Shown here piece after piece: positions 34,738 through 44,715 of a stretch of 64,000 nucleotides of DNA. Location of the stretch: contig MCGO01000018.1 in NCBI GenBank assembly GCA_002104985.1, forward strand, positions 310,001-374,000, read 5' to 3'. How positions within the stretch are numbered: position 1 is the first letter of the stretch; every line of letters starts with the position of its first letter. The DNA comes from Rhizoclosmatium globosum. Lineage: Eukaryota; Chytridiomycota; Chytridiomycetes; Chytridiales; Chytriomycetaceae. The notes under the pieces are model-generated. The model had not been told where the DNA came from and did not search any database. It saw nothing but the letters and a program-made list of their open reading frames with translations. The position numbers and the translations under genes were made by a program.

Positions 34738-35856
34738 ATGAAAAGTGGAGGCACCCCCTTCTTCATTCCAGATAACGGCCTGGCGAGAACACCGTGGATT
34801 GTGCGTGGACAAGCTGTTAAAGGCAAAGAGAAGGGCGCAGAGAGGCGGCGGGCCACGATCGGAGGCGGACAACTTGTGACGCCATCGACGACGGGTCCTC
34901 GGACATCAACATCGACATCGACATCGACATCAACATCGTCAAGGCTGGTTGTGCCGCACTCGCCATCGCAGCGGCCGATGCGCAATTTGAAGTGCGACAA
35001 GAACAAAGACAAAGACAAAGACAAAGACAAGTTTGAAGCAACGGCCTTTCTCGACACGCACTTTGATGGCGATGCATCAAATAACATCAACAACAACAAC
35101 AATTCAAATGACACGTCCGAACCATCGCAGCCCCTGCTTCCTGTTGCCGCCTTCGCCTTCGCGTCCCAGCCACTGCCACTGCCACTGCCACAACAAAGTG
35201 ACACCGACGACGACGACCGCACAACTGCTGGCTACAACTCACAGGACGATCTGCTGCTTCCGCCAGCTGTCTACGTGCCCTCAACTCCGCCTCATCAGAT
35301 TGCAGCGAAGCGAAAGACGCGATCCGAGGATTCTCCTTCCTGGTCTCCATCTCCGGAATTCAGCCAACACCAACGTAAAATTAAACGTCAGAGACGGGAT
35401 CCTGGTCCCATTATTCAGACCCGTCAGATCTCGGACTCGCCACTTCGTGGAAAGACTCAAAATAGTTTACGTGTTCTTCTCGCCGATGAGGAGAAAAGTT
35501 CCGACAACGAGAATGATGATGAGGAGTCTGACACTGAAGCACTCTTTCTTCCCCTCATGAGTCGCATGCGTTCGTACAAATTGGAAAATAAGGACTTGAA
35601 ACGGCAATTGGCTCTTTTGGAAAAGCTGATGCGAGAAAAAGATGCAGACGCCAAGGTGAAGGAGGATGAAAGTCAAAGAATGAAAGCTTCATTGGATACT
35701 ATCCTCCGCGAAAAAGACAACAAACTCAAAGATCTCGAAAAAACAAATCAGTTCTTGAGCCAACGCGTAGAACAAGCTGTTCAATGCACCCAAGGGCCTT
35801 CCGCGTCAGGCCAACCATCAATATTGTGTCATGGATGCAAGATTACGCTATTTTAG
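34738..35856 (+). CDS. Disordered protein with C-terminal coiled coil, unknown
   Basis: About 372 aa from ATG at 34738. Low-complexity blocks come first: Thr-Ser repeats (34906-34940), Lys-Asp repeats (35005-35030) and Asn runs. Then come acidic and basic patches with a likely nuclear signal (RKIKRQRRD), and a coiled coil (YKLENKDLKRQLALLEKLMRE) up to the end. A terminal CHGC motif lies six residues from the stop. It starts nine bases after the stop of the IMPACT-domain ORF and in the same reading frame, so it might be the second half of one gene. No known domain seen. Confidence 0.5.
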   Translation: MKSGGTPFFIPDNGLARTPWIVRGQAVKGKEKGAERRRATIGGGQLVTPSTTGPRTSTSTSTSTSTSSRLVVPHSPSQRPMRNLKCDKNKDKDKDKDKFEATAFLDTHFDGDASNNINNNNNSNDTSEPSQPLLPVAAFAFASQPLPLPLPQQSDTDDDDRTTAGYNSQDDLLLPPAVYVPSTPPHQIAAKRKTRSEDSPSWSPSPEFSQHQRKIKRQRRDPGPIIQTRQISDSPLRGKTQNSLRVLLADEEKSSDNENDDEESDTEALFLPLMSRMRSYKLENKDLKRQLALLEKLMREKDADAKVKEDESQRMKASLDTILREKDNKLKDLEKTNQFLSQRVEQAVQCTQGPSASGQPSILCHGCKITLF

Positions 35857-35879
35857 CTACTTATAACCTAATAAACCAA

Positions 35880-37115
35880 CTATTTATTGTCAATCAACAA
35901 ATCAATCATTAAATCCACAAATGACCGCCATTTTTCAGCGCAAAACATCTCACATCTGATTCCATGCATTTTTAAAAGCGATTCCTCTAAAAGAGTTGCT
36001 ATATTCCTCATATCCAAGTTATCGATGACAGAACCAGCAAGACATAATCTGGGCGAGGTGGGACAATTACATTCCGTCTTATTTCCGTACAACATTCGTT
36101 TGACAACTTCTTTGTTATGAAATCCCAAGTGGCATTTCTGAAGCACAAGTTCACTCAGAAGCCTTCGACAAGCCCAATTCAAACGCGGCATTCCAGAATC
36201 ACAGTCTTCGAACTGAGTCAAAACTCGTCGTACCATTTGAAGAACATGCTGTTCAACATCTGGATTCTTCGCCAATATGGCCAACGACATGGTCGACATT
36301 AGAATCCGAACAGTAACGACATTGGCCTCAATCTTCGAATCTGCTGGTTTCACCACACAATCAACTAACTGTACAATTCGTTCCAGTAATGTCGAGACTT
36401 CCGCTGCTGAGAGTCCAATATCGATACATACATGAACACTGTTCAACATTTCTTCAATAGCCAGCAATCCCATGAGCATGCCAAACTCAGTGACGGCCCT
36501 ACTAACATCAAACAAAATTCCAAAGGCTATTCTAACTGCGTCTCCCCTCACATCTGAAATACCATTATCCATACGACCCAACTCGCACAACCCCCACAAA
36601 CAGAGTATTCGACAAGTTTCCAGGGTTTCAGAATCGTCTCCTTTGAGGCTTCCAATACTTCTTTCGACGAGGTTCACAATGCCACACACGAATTCAACAA
36701 CTGCTCCATCAACTCGACCCCGCCTCGCGCACACAGATATCATTACTACGCACCAACCAAGTGCCCAAAATGCACTGCCGATATCAGTTGAACGAGACTC
36801 TGCTGCTTGCAACCACGCGTCAATCAATCCGCCAAGCGCTTCGCACCTGCGTTGGGCATCCTCGTCGTTTAGAGGGTATAAATATCCAAGCTTTGAGACG
36901 GACAAAATAAATGTAGCTGCTGTTTGGATTGTGACAGGAACGGGAAGCGTCGAGAATGTGGACGCAATGAGTTCGGACACAACACGATACGATGGCTTTT
37001 GGGCATCGATAAAGCGAGTTACTTCTGTGAGAGCCAATGACGTATGAAAGTCTCTGTCTTGTGGACTGTTGAAGTGTGTTGGGAGAGAGGAAAGGATTTC
37101 GCGAATATCAGACAT
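35880..37115 (-). CDS. Unknown all-helical protein, 411 aa
   Basis: Single exon from ATG at 37115. The sequence is continuously helical with repeated Leu/Ile/Val patterns and few glycines (for example EVSTLLERIVQLVDCVVKP and MLMGLLAIEEMLNSVHVCI), which suggests a HEAT- or ARM-type solenoid. It has many cysteines, including CNCPTSPRLC near residue 350. No motif identifies a function. It is convergent with the 34738 ORF, with 23 bp between the stop codons. Confidence 0.65.
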   Translation of the reverse strand: MSDIREILSSLPTHFNSPQDRDFHTSLALTEVTRFIDAQKPSYRVVSELIASTFSTLPVPVTIQTAATFILSVSKLGYLYPLNDEDAQRRCEALGGLIDAWLQAAESRSTDIGSAFWALGWCVVMISVCARRGRVDGAVVEFVCGIVNLVERSIGSLKGDDSETLETCRILCLWGLCELGRMDNGISDVRGDAVRIAFGILFDVSRAVTEFGMLMGLLAIEEMLNSVHVCIDIGLSAAEVSTLLERIVQLVDCVVKPADSKIEANVVTVRILMSTMSLAILAKNPDVEQHVLQMVRRVLTQFEDCDSGMPRLNWACRRLLSELVLQKCHLGFHNKEVVKRMLYGNKTECNCPTSPRLCLAGSVIDNLDMRNIATLLEESLLKMHGIRCEMFCAEKWRSFVDLMIDLLIDNK

Positions 37116-37457
37116 AATTCCAACATAATTCCAACTTTCGTATATACCAGCCTCGATAATATTTCTCTAACAACGCAATATATTGACTTGAATTGAGTTG
37201 AATACTCCACTCTCTTACTGTGAGCTGTCCTTCGATGGCTGAAGCAAGATAGGAATCAGTTTGACAGATGATCGAGAAATCCGTTCGTCAGTGGGGACTA
37301 CAACAACATTTGAAAAGGAAAACACTCACGTTGTTGCCGTTTCAATAGTTATTCGAACCTTCATTTCGACAGTCATTTCAAAAGTCATTCCAAGCTCAAA
37401 GTCATTCCCCACAGTCATTCAAATCGCATTCCAAAAACGTAGAGAAAAACGCGGTCA

Positions 37458-38241
37458 ATGCAGTCAACTAACGACCGCTGTCTCACCACCCAAGACCTTG
37501 AACGCTTCGCCCTTGAGTATCCAGCCCCGCCTTTCGTAACAACGCCAGCAGCAGCCCTGAACTCCCGTGTATCTATCCGCGTGAATGCCAAGGAAAAAGT
37601 ATTTTCAAGCACGGTTGCTAGAGAAGTCTTGTGTTATGCGTTTTTGGCTGCAAAAGTCCCTCCTCCTTTGGTTGCAAGAATTTGTGGAATGACGTTGACT
37701 ACAAGGTACGTTATGGTGACTCATAATATCCAACATAGACCTTAATAGTTTTAATAGGGTCGTTATATTCAATTTAGAATGGCATGCTGGTGATAGTGAG
37801 GACCGTGATAAAGTCTTGGTTGCTGTGGGTGGTGGTTGGTCAATTGATACCAAAAAAATCTTGGTCACCGCTGTGACATATTTCGCCCAGCCATCTGCAA
37901 CCGTTGTGGAAAATACCGGCAAAACTGTGCTTCCGCAAATACACCCGAAGCCGCCTCCAACAAAGTCTACAAATCGAAAGGAGCTTGAATCTGCAATATT
38001 GCTCTCGAAATTTGCGGATGAAGCGGGAGCCGACTCGGATATGATTGGTGGAGAGCATCTGCAAGCGGACATTGATGCAAGTGAGACGATGTTGACCATT
38101 TCCACCGGTCCCACCAATGCCACAGAGCATGAAGCAAACCTATTCGGGAAAAAAGGAAAAGAAGGCGTAGGATGGTGGACACGCCAAGAGTGGGGATTTG
38201 AAGGTGGAGAAGATTGTGACGAAGAGGATGAATACGACTGA
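37458..38241 (+). CDS. Unknown protein, two exons, 243 aa
   Basis: Exons 37458-37705 and 37758-38241 join with a 52-nt intron (GTACGT..ATAG) to restore LTTRVVIFNLEWHAGD. The middle contains KVLVAVGGGWSID, reminiscent of the VMVRVGGGW core of GAS2-related (GAR) microtubule-binding domains, but the flanking cysteines of that domain are not seen, so the resemblance is weak. The C-terminus is acidic (GGEDCDEEDEYD). The gene ends just before the first tandem array. Confidence 0.55.
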
Positions 38242-38379
38242 AAAATGGACTTTGCAAGAGTGTCCCTAGTATTCTTTCTTTTGCTTCTTGATTCTGTCCG
38301 TATTATAATTTTAGGTATTTGATTCATATTGGGCTTTAATGCTAAAAAAATATCGCCCAACTAAGCCTCAGAGTGAATA

Positions 38380-41080
38380 TCTGCAAAAAGAATATGGTAA
38401 GAATCACGCTCCCAAAACCACAACAAAACAAGAAACCTACCACTTGAAGTGGCGATACTGACTTCATCAACTTCCACAACTGCTACCCACAGGAAACCCT
38501 TTGCGACGCAATTAAGACATCCCTCCAAGTGCGTGTGGGCTACGACTCCGAGTAATCCACCAAATCCCATAGATTGGATCCAACGTGAGTTGGGAGAAGC
38601 GTTGCAAAGCCGGCATAGAAACGAGAGTAGCACCATGAACGAGCCAATTGGACCCAGAGACCAGCAAGAGAGTGAATGCCTGCAAAAGCAATATGGTAAG
38701 AATCGCGTTTCCAAACCACAACACAACAAGAAACGTACCAATTGAAGCGGCGACACTGGCTTAGACAACTTCCACAACTGCTACCCACAGGAAACCCTTT
38801 GCGACGCAATTAAGACGTCCCTCCAAGTGCGTGTGGGCTACGACTCCGAGTAATCCACCAAATCCCATGGGTTGGATCCAACGTGAGTTGGGAGAAGCGT
38901 TGATGGGTGCACGAACCCAAAGGGCAAAGCCGTCATGCAGTCACGAGTAGCACCAAGTGGATCCAGAGACCAGCGAGAGAGAGAAAGCCTGCAAAAAGAA
39001 TATGGTAAGAATCGCGTTTCCAAACCACAACAAAACAAGAAACCTACCACTTGAAGTGGCGACACTGACTTCATCAACTTCCACAACTGCTACCCACAGG
39101 AAACCCTTTGCGACGCAATTAAGACATCCCTCCAAGTGCGTGTGGGCTACGACTCCGAGTAATCCACCAAATCCCATGGGTTGGATCCAACGTGAGTTGG
39201 GAGAAGCGTTGCAAAGCCGGCATAGAAACGAGAGTAGCACCATGAACGAGCCAATTGGACCCAGAGACCAGCAAGAGAGTGAATGCCTGCAAAAGCAATA
39301 TGGTAAGAATCGCGTTTCCAAACCACAACACAACAAGAAACGTACCAATTGAAGCGGCGACACTGGCTTAGACAACTTCCACAACTGCTACCCACAGGAA
39401 ACCCTTTGCGACGCAATTAAGACGTCCCTCCAAGTGCGTGTGGGCTACGACTCCGAGTAATCCACCAAATCCCATGGGTTGGATCCAACGTGAGTTGGGA
39501 GAAGCGTTGATGGGTGCACGAACCCAAAGGGCAAAGCCGTCATGCAGTCACGAGTAGCACCAAGTGGATCCAGAGACCAGCGAGAGAGAGAAAGCCTGCA
39601 AAAAGAATATGGTAAGAATCGCGTTTCCAAACCACAACAAAACAAGAAACCTACCACTTGAAGTGGCGACACTGACTTCATCAACTTCCACAACTGCTAC
39701 CCACAGGAAACCCTTTGCGACGCAATTAAGACATCCCTCCAAGTGCGTGTGGGCTACGACTCCGAGTAATCCACCAAATCCCATGGGTTGGATCCAACGT
39801 GAGTTGGGAGAAGCGTTGCAAAGCCGGCATAGAAACGAGAGTAGCACCATGAACGAGCCAATTGGACCCAGAGACCAGCAAGAGAGTGAATGCCTGCAAA
39901 AGCAATATGGTAAGAATCGCGTTTCCAAACCACAACACAACAAGAAACGTACCAATTGAAGCGGCGACACTGGCTTAGACAACTTCCACAACTGCTACCC
40001 ACAGGAAACCCTTTGCGACGCAATTAAGACGTCCCTCCAAGTGCGTGTGGGCTACGACTCCGAGTAATCCACCAAATCCCATGGGTTGGATCCAACGTGA
40101 GTTGGGAGAAGCGTTGATGGGTGCACGAACCCAAAGGGCAAAGCCGTCATGCAGTCACGAGTAGCACCAAGTGGATCCAGAGACCAGCGAGAGAGAGAAA
40201 GCCTGCAAAAAGAATATGGTAAGAATCGCGTTTCCAAACCACAACACAACAAGAAACGTACCAATTGAAGCGGCGACACTGGCTTAGACAACTTCCACAA
40301 CTGCTACCCACAGGAAACCCTTTGCGACGCAATTAAGACGTCCCTCCAAGTGCGTGTGGGCTACGACTCCGAGTAATCCACCAAATCCCATGGGTTGGAT
40401 CCAACGTGAGTTGGGAGAAGCGTTGATGGGTGCACGAACCCAAAGGGCAAAGCCGTCATGCAGTCACGAGTAGCACCAAGTGGATCCAGAGACCAGCGAG
40501 AGAGAGAAAGCCTGCAAAAAGAATATGGTAAGAATCGCGTTTCCAAACCACAACAAAACAAGAAACCTACCACTTGAAGTGGCGACACTGACTTCATCAA
40601 CTTCCACAACTGCTACCCACAGGAAACCCTTTGCGACGCAATTAAGACATCCCTCCAAGTGCGTGTGGGCTACGACTCCGAGTAATCCACCAAATCCCAT
40701 GGGTTGGATCCAACGTGAGTTGGGAGAAGCGTTGATGGGTGCACGAACCCAAAGGGCAAAGCCGTCATGCAGTCACGAGTAGCACCAAGTGGATCCAGAG
40801 ACCAGCGAGAGAGAGAAAGCCTGCAAAAAGAATATGGTAAGAATCGCGTTTCCAAACCACAACACAACAAGAAACGTACCAATTGAAGCGGCGACACTGG
40901 CTTAGACAACTTCCACAACTGCTACCCACAGGAAACCCTTTGCGACGCAATTAAGACATCCCTCCAAGTGCGTGTGGGCTACGACTCCGAGTAATCCACC
41001 AAATCCCATAGATTGGATCCAACGTGAGTTGGGAGAAGCGTTGCAAAGCCGGCATGGAAACGAGAGTAGCACCATGAACG
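38380..41080 (-). repeat. Tandem array A: nine ~300-bp units in a 607-bp higher-order pattern
   Basis: The marker GGAAACCCTTTGCG occurs at 38492, 38790, 39099, 39397, 39706, 40004, 40313, 40622 and 40931, giving steps of 298, 309, 298, 309, 298, 309, 309 and 309. The 298 and 309 versions differ at one block (CAAAGCCGG versus ATGGGTGCACGAACCC) and alternate, so 607-bp dimers are the higher-order unit (38957-39352 and 39564-39959 are identical by translation). Each unit read on the minus strand has an intron-like stretch, e.g. 39047-38989: GTAGGT donor, CTTAC branch-like site and TTTTTGCAG acceptor, 59 nt. The last unit ends in a short tail at 38361. Confidence 0.92.
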
Positions 41081-41880
41081 AGTCAGAAGGACCATGAAGA
41101 TACTGGATGGAGCTTGAGATGTGTTCGTGGAACAGTGTGTAACATGCCACCAGACCATGATGAAGAGTCTCCTGGATGAAACTTGAGCCTGATTCCAGAC
41201 ATTAAAGAGAGCGAGAGGTCCATGGAAGCAGATGAAGGGAAGATGGCTCCAGACTTGGGACTACTTGGAGGAAATGAGGTCAGGCGGTGAAAGGTTTGAA
41301 GGAGGTGCGGCGGGAGAGCGTGTCAGTGATACGTAGAATCTAAAACGGCATAAGGTGTTAGTATTTGAGTTCAGATGTTGAGGGGACGAAAGGGACGGTA
41401 GAGGGATAGAATGAGGAGGAATCTAAATGAAGCAGGCAGACATCCGACGCGTCTAAAGCCACCAACCTATCATAGAGAGACGAATGTTCGAAGCTGTTGT
41501 GGTTGTAGCCGAGTGAGTTGTAGTGGTAGTAGTTTTCGTAGTGGTAGAAGAGGGGATGGACGAGTATTTTTGGGAAAGAAATTACGAGAAAAGTTGGTGG
41601 GAATGCGCGCGCTTTTAAGATGAGCAGTTTAAACTCCGGTTTGTTGACGTTTTGTCAGAATTGTCAGGTGGCCCCTTGAAATAAACTGGTATATGCGGTA
41701 TAGTTTCCGATGCAGAATCTCATTCTGCGTCGAATGGTGCAAGTATGAATGAAGGAGGTTGAGGCGCCGTGGAGTTAGGCGTGACAGGTCTGTTTGGGAA
41801 ACTTCCTCAAAAACACGAACTTTCACCAGATCCACGAGCTTCTTAGTGCCTTCGTCGGCATCCCTCGCGATATAGCTCTA
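41081..41880 (-). repeat. Flank of array A, duplicated at 61.3-62.4 kb
   Basis: From about 41280 the sequence is roughly 88% identical by eye to 61780-62375 (for example GGAGGTGCGGCGGGAGAGCG and ATTTTTGGGAAAGAAATTAC). The same order, array then flank, occurs in both places, so the whole segment was duplicated. Part of it is a decayed copy of a small minus-strand ORF (next entry). Confidence 0.85.
41629..41862 (-). pseudogene. Decayed copy of the 80-aa ORF at 62130-62372
   Basis: Same frame as the other copy, ending in HLTILTKRQQTGV, and open over its length. The start codon has changed from ATG to ATC (IARDADEGTKKLVDL here, MARDADAGTVKLEDL there). Without the ATG it is either dead or an internal exon of a longer transcript reading into the array. 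Confidence 0.45.
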
Positions 41881-43150
41881 ATAGCGTATTGATACTGTGT
41901 AGATCCAACTGAGCCGATTCGAGTGGTATTGGGATGGTGTTATCTTGTGAGGTCTGGTTCGATTCAAGTGAATCCCCTCCGATCGTACTGTACGTATATC
42001 TTGAGCTTCATTCATAGGCTAAGATGCTATAGTCTATGGTATATTACCTAGAGACCGCGTTTACGATGTAGATGTGGTGTCGAGGGAGCCAAACAAACAC
42101 CCAACAACGTCCGAATCAACCCAACATGGTTAAAACGTACCATGTTTACTCTTATAGAAGCAGTTTAGTTTATCGAAGAATCAATGTAGGTTCAGCCGTC
42201 GCAACATTCTGAACGATTTGTGTCGGATGAATAACGGCAATGCATAACGCTGTGCCGCGAGAGCTGGTTATAAACTTAAGCGACGTATAGATGGAAGGGC
42301 ATGTAGCTGTCCTTTAGAATCTGACATATTCGAGATTTCGTCATCTTAAGTTGTGTTTCGTCACAACACCACGAGAACCGCGATATTTTGAGTATATAGA
42401 ACGGACATATTATTGAGCTTATATGTGTGGCATATGGCTCTTATCGTAATAAAGTGATTTGCTAAATGGGTGTATATAAGGTTCCAAAGATATGGTACAG
42501 AATAAGCCAAAGTTCTCATATATACTCTATCAGATATAAATATGGATGCTTCTTGTGTTATTTCGCACAGGATAGGCAATCTTTAGTTTTCATGTGTGTG
42601 GAAATATAACACCGAAAACGTTCCATGGAGAAATCACCGAGCATAAAGCTCAACGGAATGAAAATAATTACGATGCCTGTGACAATTAGCCGTGTGGTCT
42701 ACTTTCATTGTTCTGAAGGGATCATGAGATATTGGTAACTTGGACAACTTGAAGCTTTGCTTGTAGTGACTCTGACATTCAATGTACTCCACCATTATTC
42801 ATGCCTCATTCATTGGCGAAAGAAAGCAACGCCGATGGGCATAGCGTGAACGTCTCAAAGCGGGCGGGACGATGGAGAGGCTTCAATCTTTTCTAAAAAT
42901 ATAGAAGAGGGGGATGGGAGGAACATTGGAGCATCTGACACGCCTCCACGAAATAGAAATGTTCACGGCGGAGACTGTTTGAGAAGCGGTTCACTGATGA
43001 ACGGTTGTGAGAACGGCAGAAATTAATCAATATAAATAGATTGAAATTTTATAATGCGAAAGTCGCATAAAATGTGTTTCAAAAGTGTAATAAGCAAACC
43101 AAAACTTTAAGCAACCCAATCAATGTACACTAGAGATGGAAACCAAAAGA
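41881..43150. other. Intergenic, no gene seen
   Basis: 1.27 kb, AT-rich, short ORFs only. The first ~150 bp still resemble 62375-62530 weakly (the ATACGTxTxTCTTGAGCTTCATTCAT word is shared). The rest holds no feature I can name up to the 3' end of the enkurin gene. Confidence 0.4.
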
Positions 43151-44663
43151 TCATCTGTCCTCCTTTTCCGCGGCGTCTTCGTCATTCACATACACCTTCC
43201 TCCTAGAAAACACGGCAATAGCCTCCTCGATTTCATTGAGTTTGTTTTCCACCATACTCCGTTTGTTTTTGAGTTTTGCAGACTCAACGACAAGGCCAAA
43301 ATGAGAAAGCTCATTGAGAAGTTTCTGTTGTGCTATATGGTATGAAAGATATCAGTTGACGCGGGTAGTAAGGTTGAGATTTCTCACTTTCTTGTAGAAA
43401 TGTCAAAGTTTCGAGACGTTCTTCCTCCGGTAACACTGTAGATAAACGTAAGTTAAGGTTCATGGATGATGTTAAGGGCTTCTCACGTTTCATTCCTTTT
43501 GGAATGCTGTTATTCAAAGTAAGAGACTGTTTTACTGATGTAAACGAATGAACTCACCACTCCTTCTTTAATGCATCTAACCGCTCCTTTTCACGCTCAG
43601 CCCATTCCATTTTTCTGTCTACAAGACTTAAACAACGCATTAGAAGAATACGATAGAAAACACGTCAATATGGGATCAAAGAGAATCAGGAATTGCAAAT
43701 CTTATAGCTTTGATTCTCATGGGGGAAATGTAGCCAATGACTCGCTCTTTCATACGCTAGCTCTCTGTATGGCTGACTTCGAGTACTCACTATTTAGGCA
43801 ACTCCCCCATTTTTGTGGGTCTTTTAGGCTCGATGGAGTCAGTAGATGAAGAAATCTTTTGACGTTGAGGTTCTTTAGCTTTTTGAGCGTTCAAGTGGAT
43901 GAAATTCCTAGAGGAAGAGGCAGTCGAGAGGCCAGAAATAGAGTTCGCCGAGGAGGATGATTTCGCAGTCGATGGCCTTGATTCTGATGCATCTGACGCG
44001 TTTGAAGACTGGGGTAGGTATATGGGACACAATTAGCTGACACTATACCAATAAAACCAAAAAACTTGCATGGGGTCTATGGGTTGAGAGCTTTGATTTG
44101 ACATTTTCAAATCGCTTAAGTTTGAAGGGGGCTGGTGGAGGCTTTGATTTTTCCTGTGAATTGTTGTGGAATTGTTGAGTCTGTGTGTGTCCGAGACTAG
44201 AAATGATAGTCTGGTTCACCTGCTCTTCCTTCCGCTTCGCATTCTGCAGATCCTTTAATTTCTTGTAATTTTCCTTGAGGTGGTCCTTCGGAGTTCCGCC
44301 AGCGTAGACAATATCGTCTCTTCGGGTATTCCGAGTCAGAAACATAGGCTGATGAAAGAATCAATTCCCCACCCACCTCAAACCGCGACTTGGCTTCATC
44401 GCCATCATGACGGCGGCGCCACTCATTTGTTTTTCGCGGATGCTTCTCGCCTCAGCGGCCTGTGCTTTGAAATGGGCGGCGACGGAGAAGGCGGCCGAGG
44501 CGGTTGAGCGCTGCGACTGAAACGACGCGCGACTCGACGACGACGACGAAGGACGCGCCGCAACGAGGCTTCGCTTGGTTGTTGTTGGTGGTGCGACCGG
44601 TGGAAGACGCGGTGTCGATGATGTTGATGTTGATGTTGATGTTGATATGTGCGATTTTAGCAT
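43151..44663 (-). CDS. Enkurin-domain protein (ciliary)
   Basis: Starts at ATG 44663; ends at 43151. The first exon (to 44373) is Ser/Thr-rich; exon 2 starts at 44348 and contains HLKENYKKLKDLQNAKRKEE. The C-terminal exons give a clear enkurin domain: CIPKGMKLLPEEERLETLTF, then QQKLLNELSHFGLVVESAKL, and NEIEEAIAVFSRRKVYV. These come from splicing out 51-nt (GTGAGA..ACAG) and ~58-nt introns; a middle junction near 43790 is not resolved. Enkurin proteins sit on ciliary microtubules, so the gene supports an organism with flagellated cells. Closest in layout to ENKD1/ENKUR. Divergent from the dioxygenase gene by 52 bp. Confidence 0.82.
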
Positions 44664-44715
44664 TTTTTGTTGTGTTTGACCAGAGCAGAACAGGCGTTTG
44701 ACAGGCGAAAGAAAG

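Noticed and set aside
34593..35222. 209-codon minus-strand ORF
   Set aside because: Mirror of low-complexity codon repeats (Thr-Ser, Lys-Asp) in the plus-strand gene.
38449..40782. Plus-strand reading of array A as a gene with repeated exons (GTAAGA donor, TTGAAG acceptor)
   Set aside because: It conserves frame in some units, but others have an in-frame TAG right after the acceptor. The GTAAG word is explained as the complement of the minus-strand CTTAC branch-like site, and the minus-strand splice signals are much better.
38380..41080. CRISPR array
   Set aside because: Units are ~300 bp with no short repeat/unique spacer alternation, in a eukaryotic genome. They are tandem repeats.
41940..41990. 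tRNA-like GGTTCGATTC word
   Set aside because: No matching acceptor or anticodon stems around it; no tRNA gene was seen anywhere in the window.
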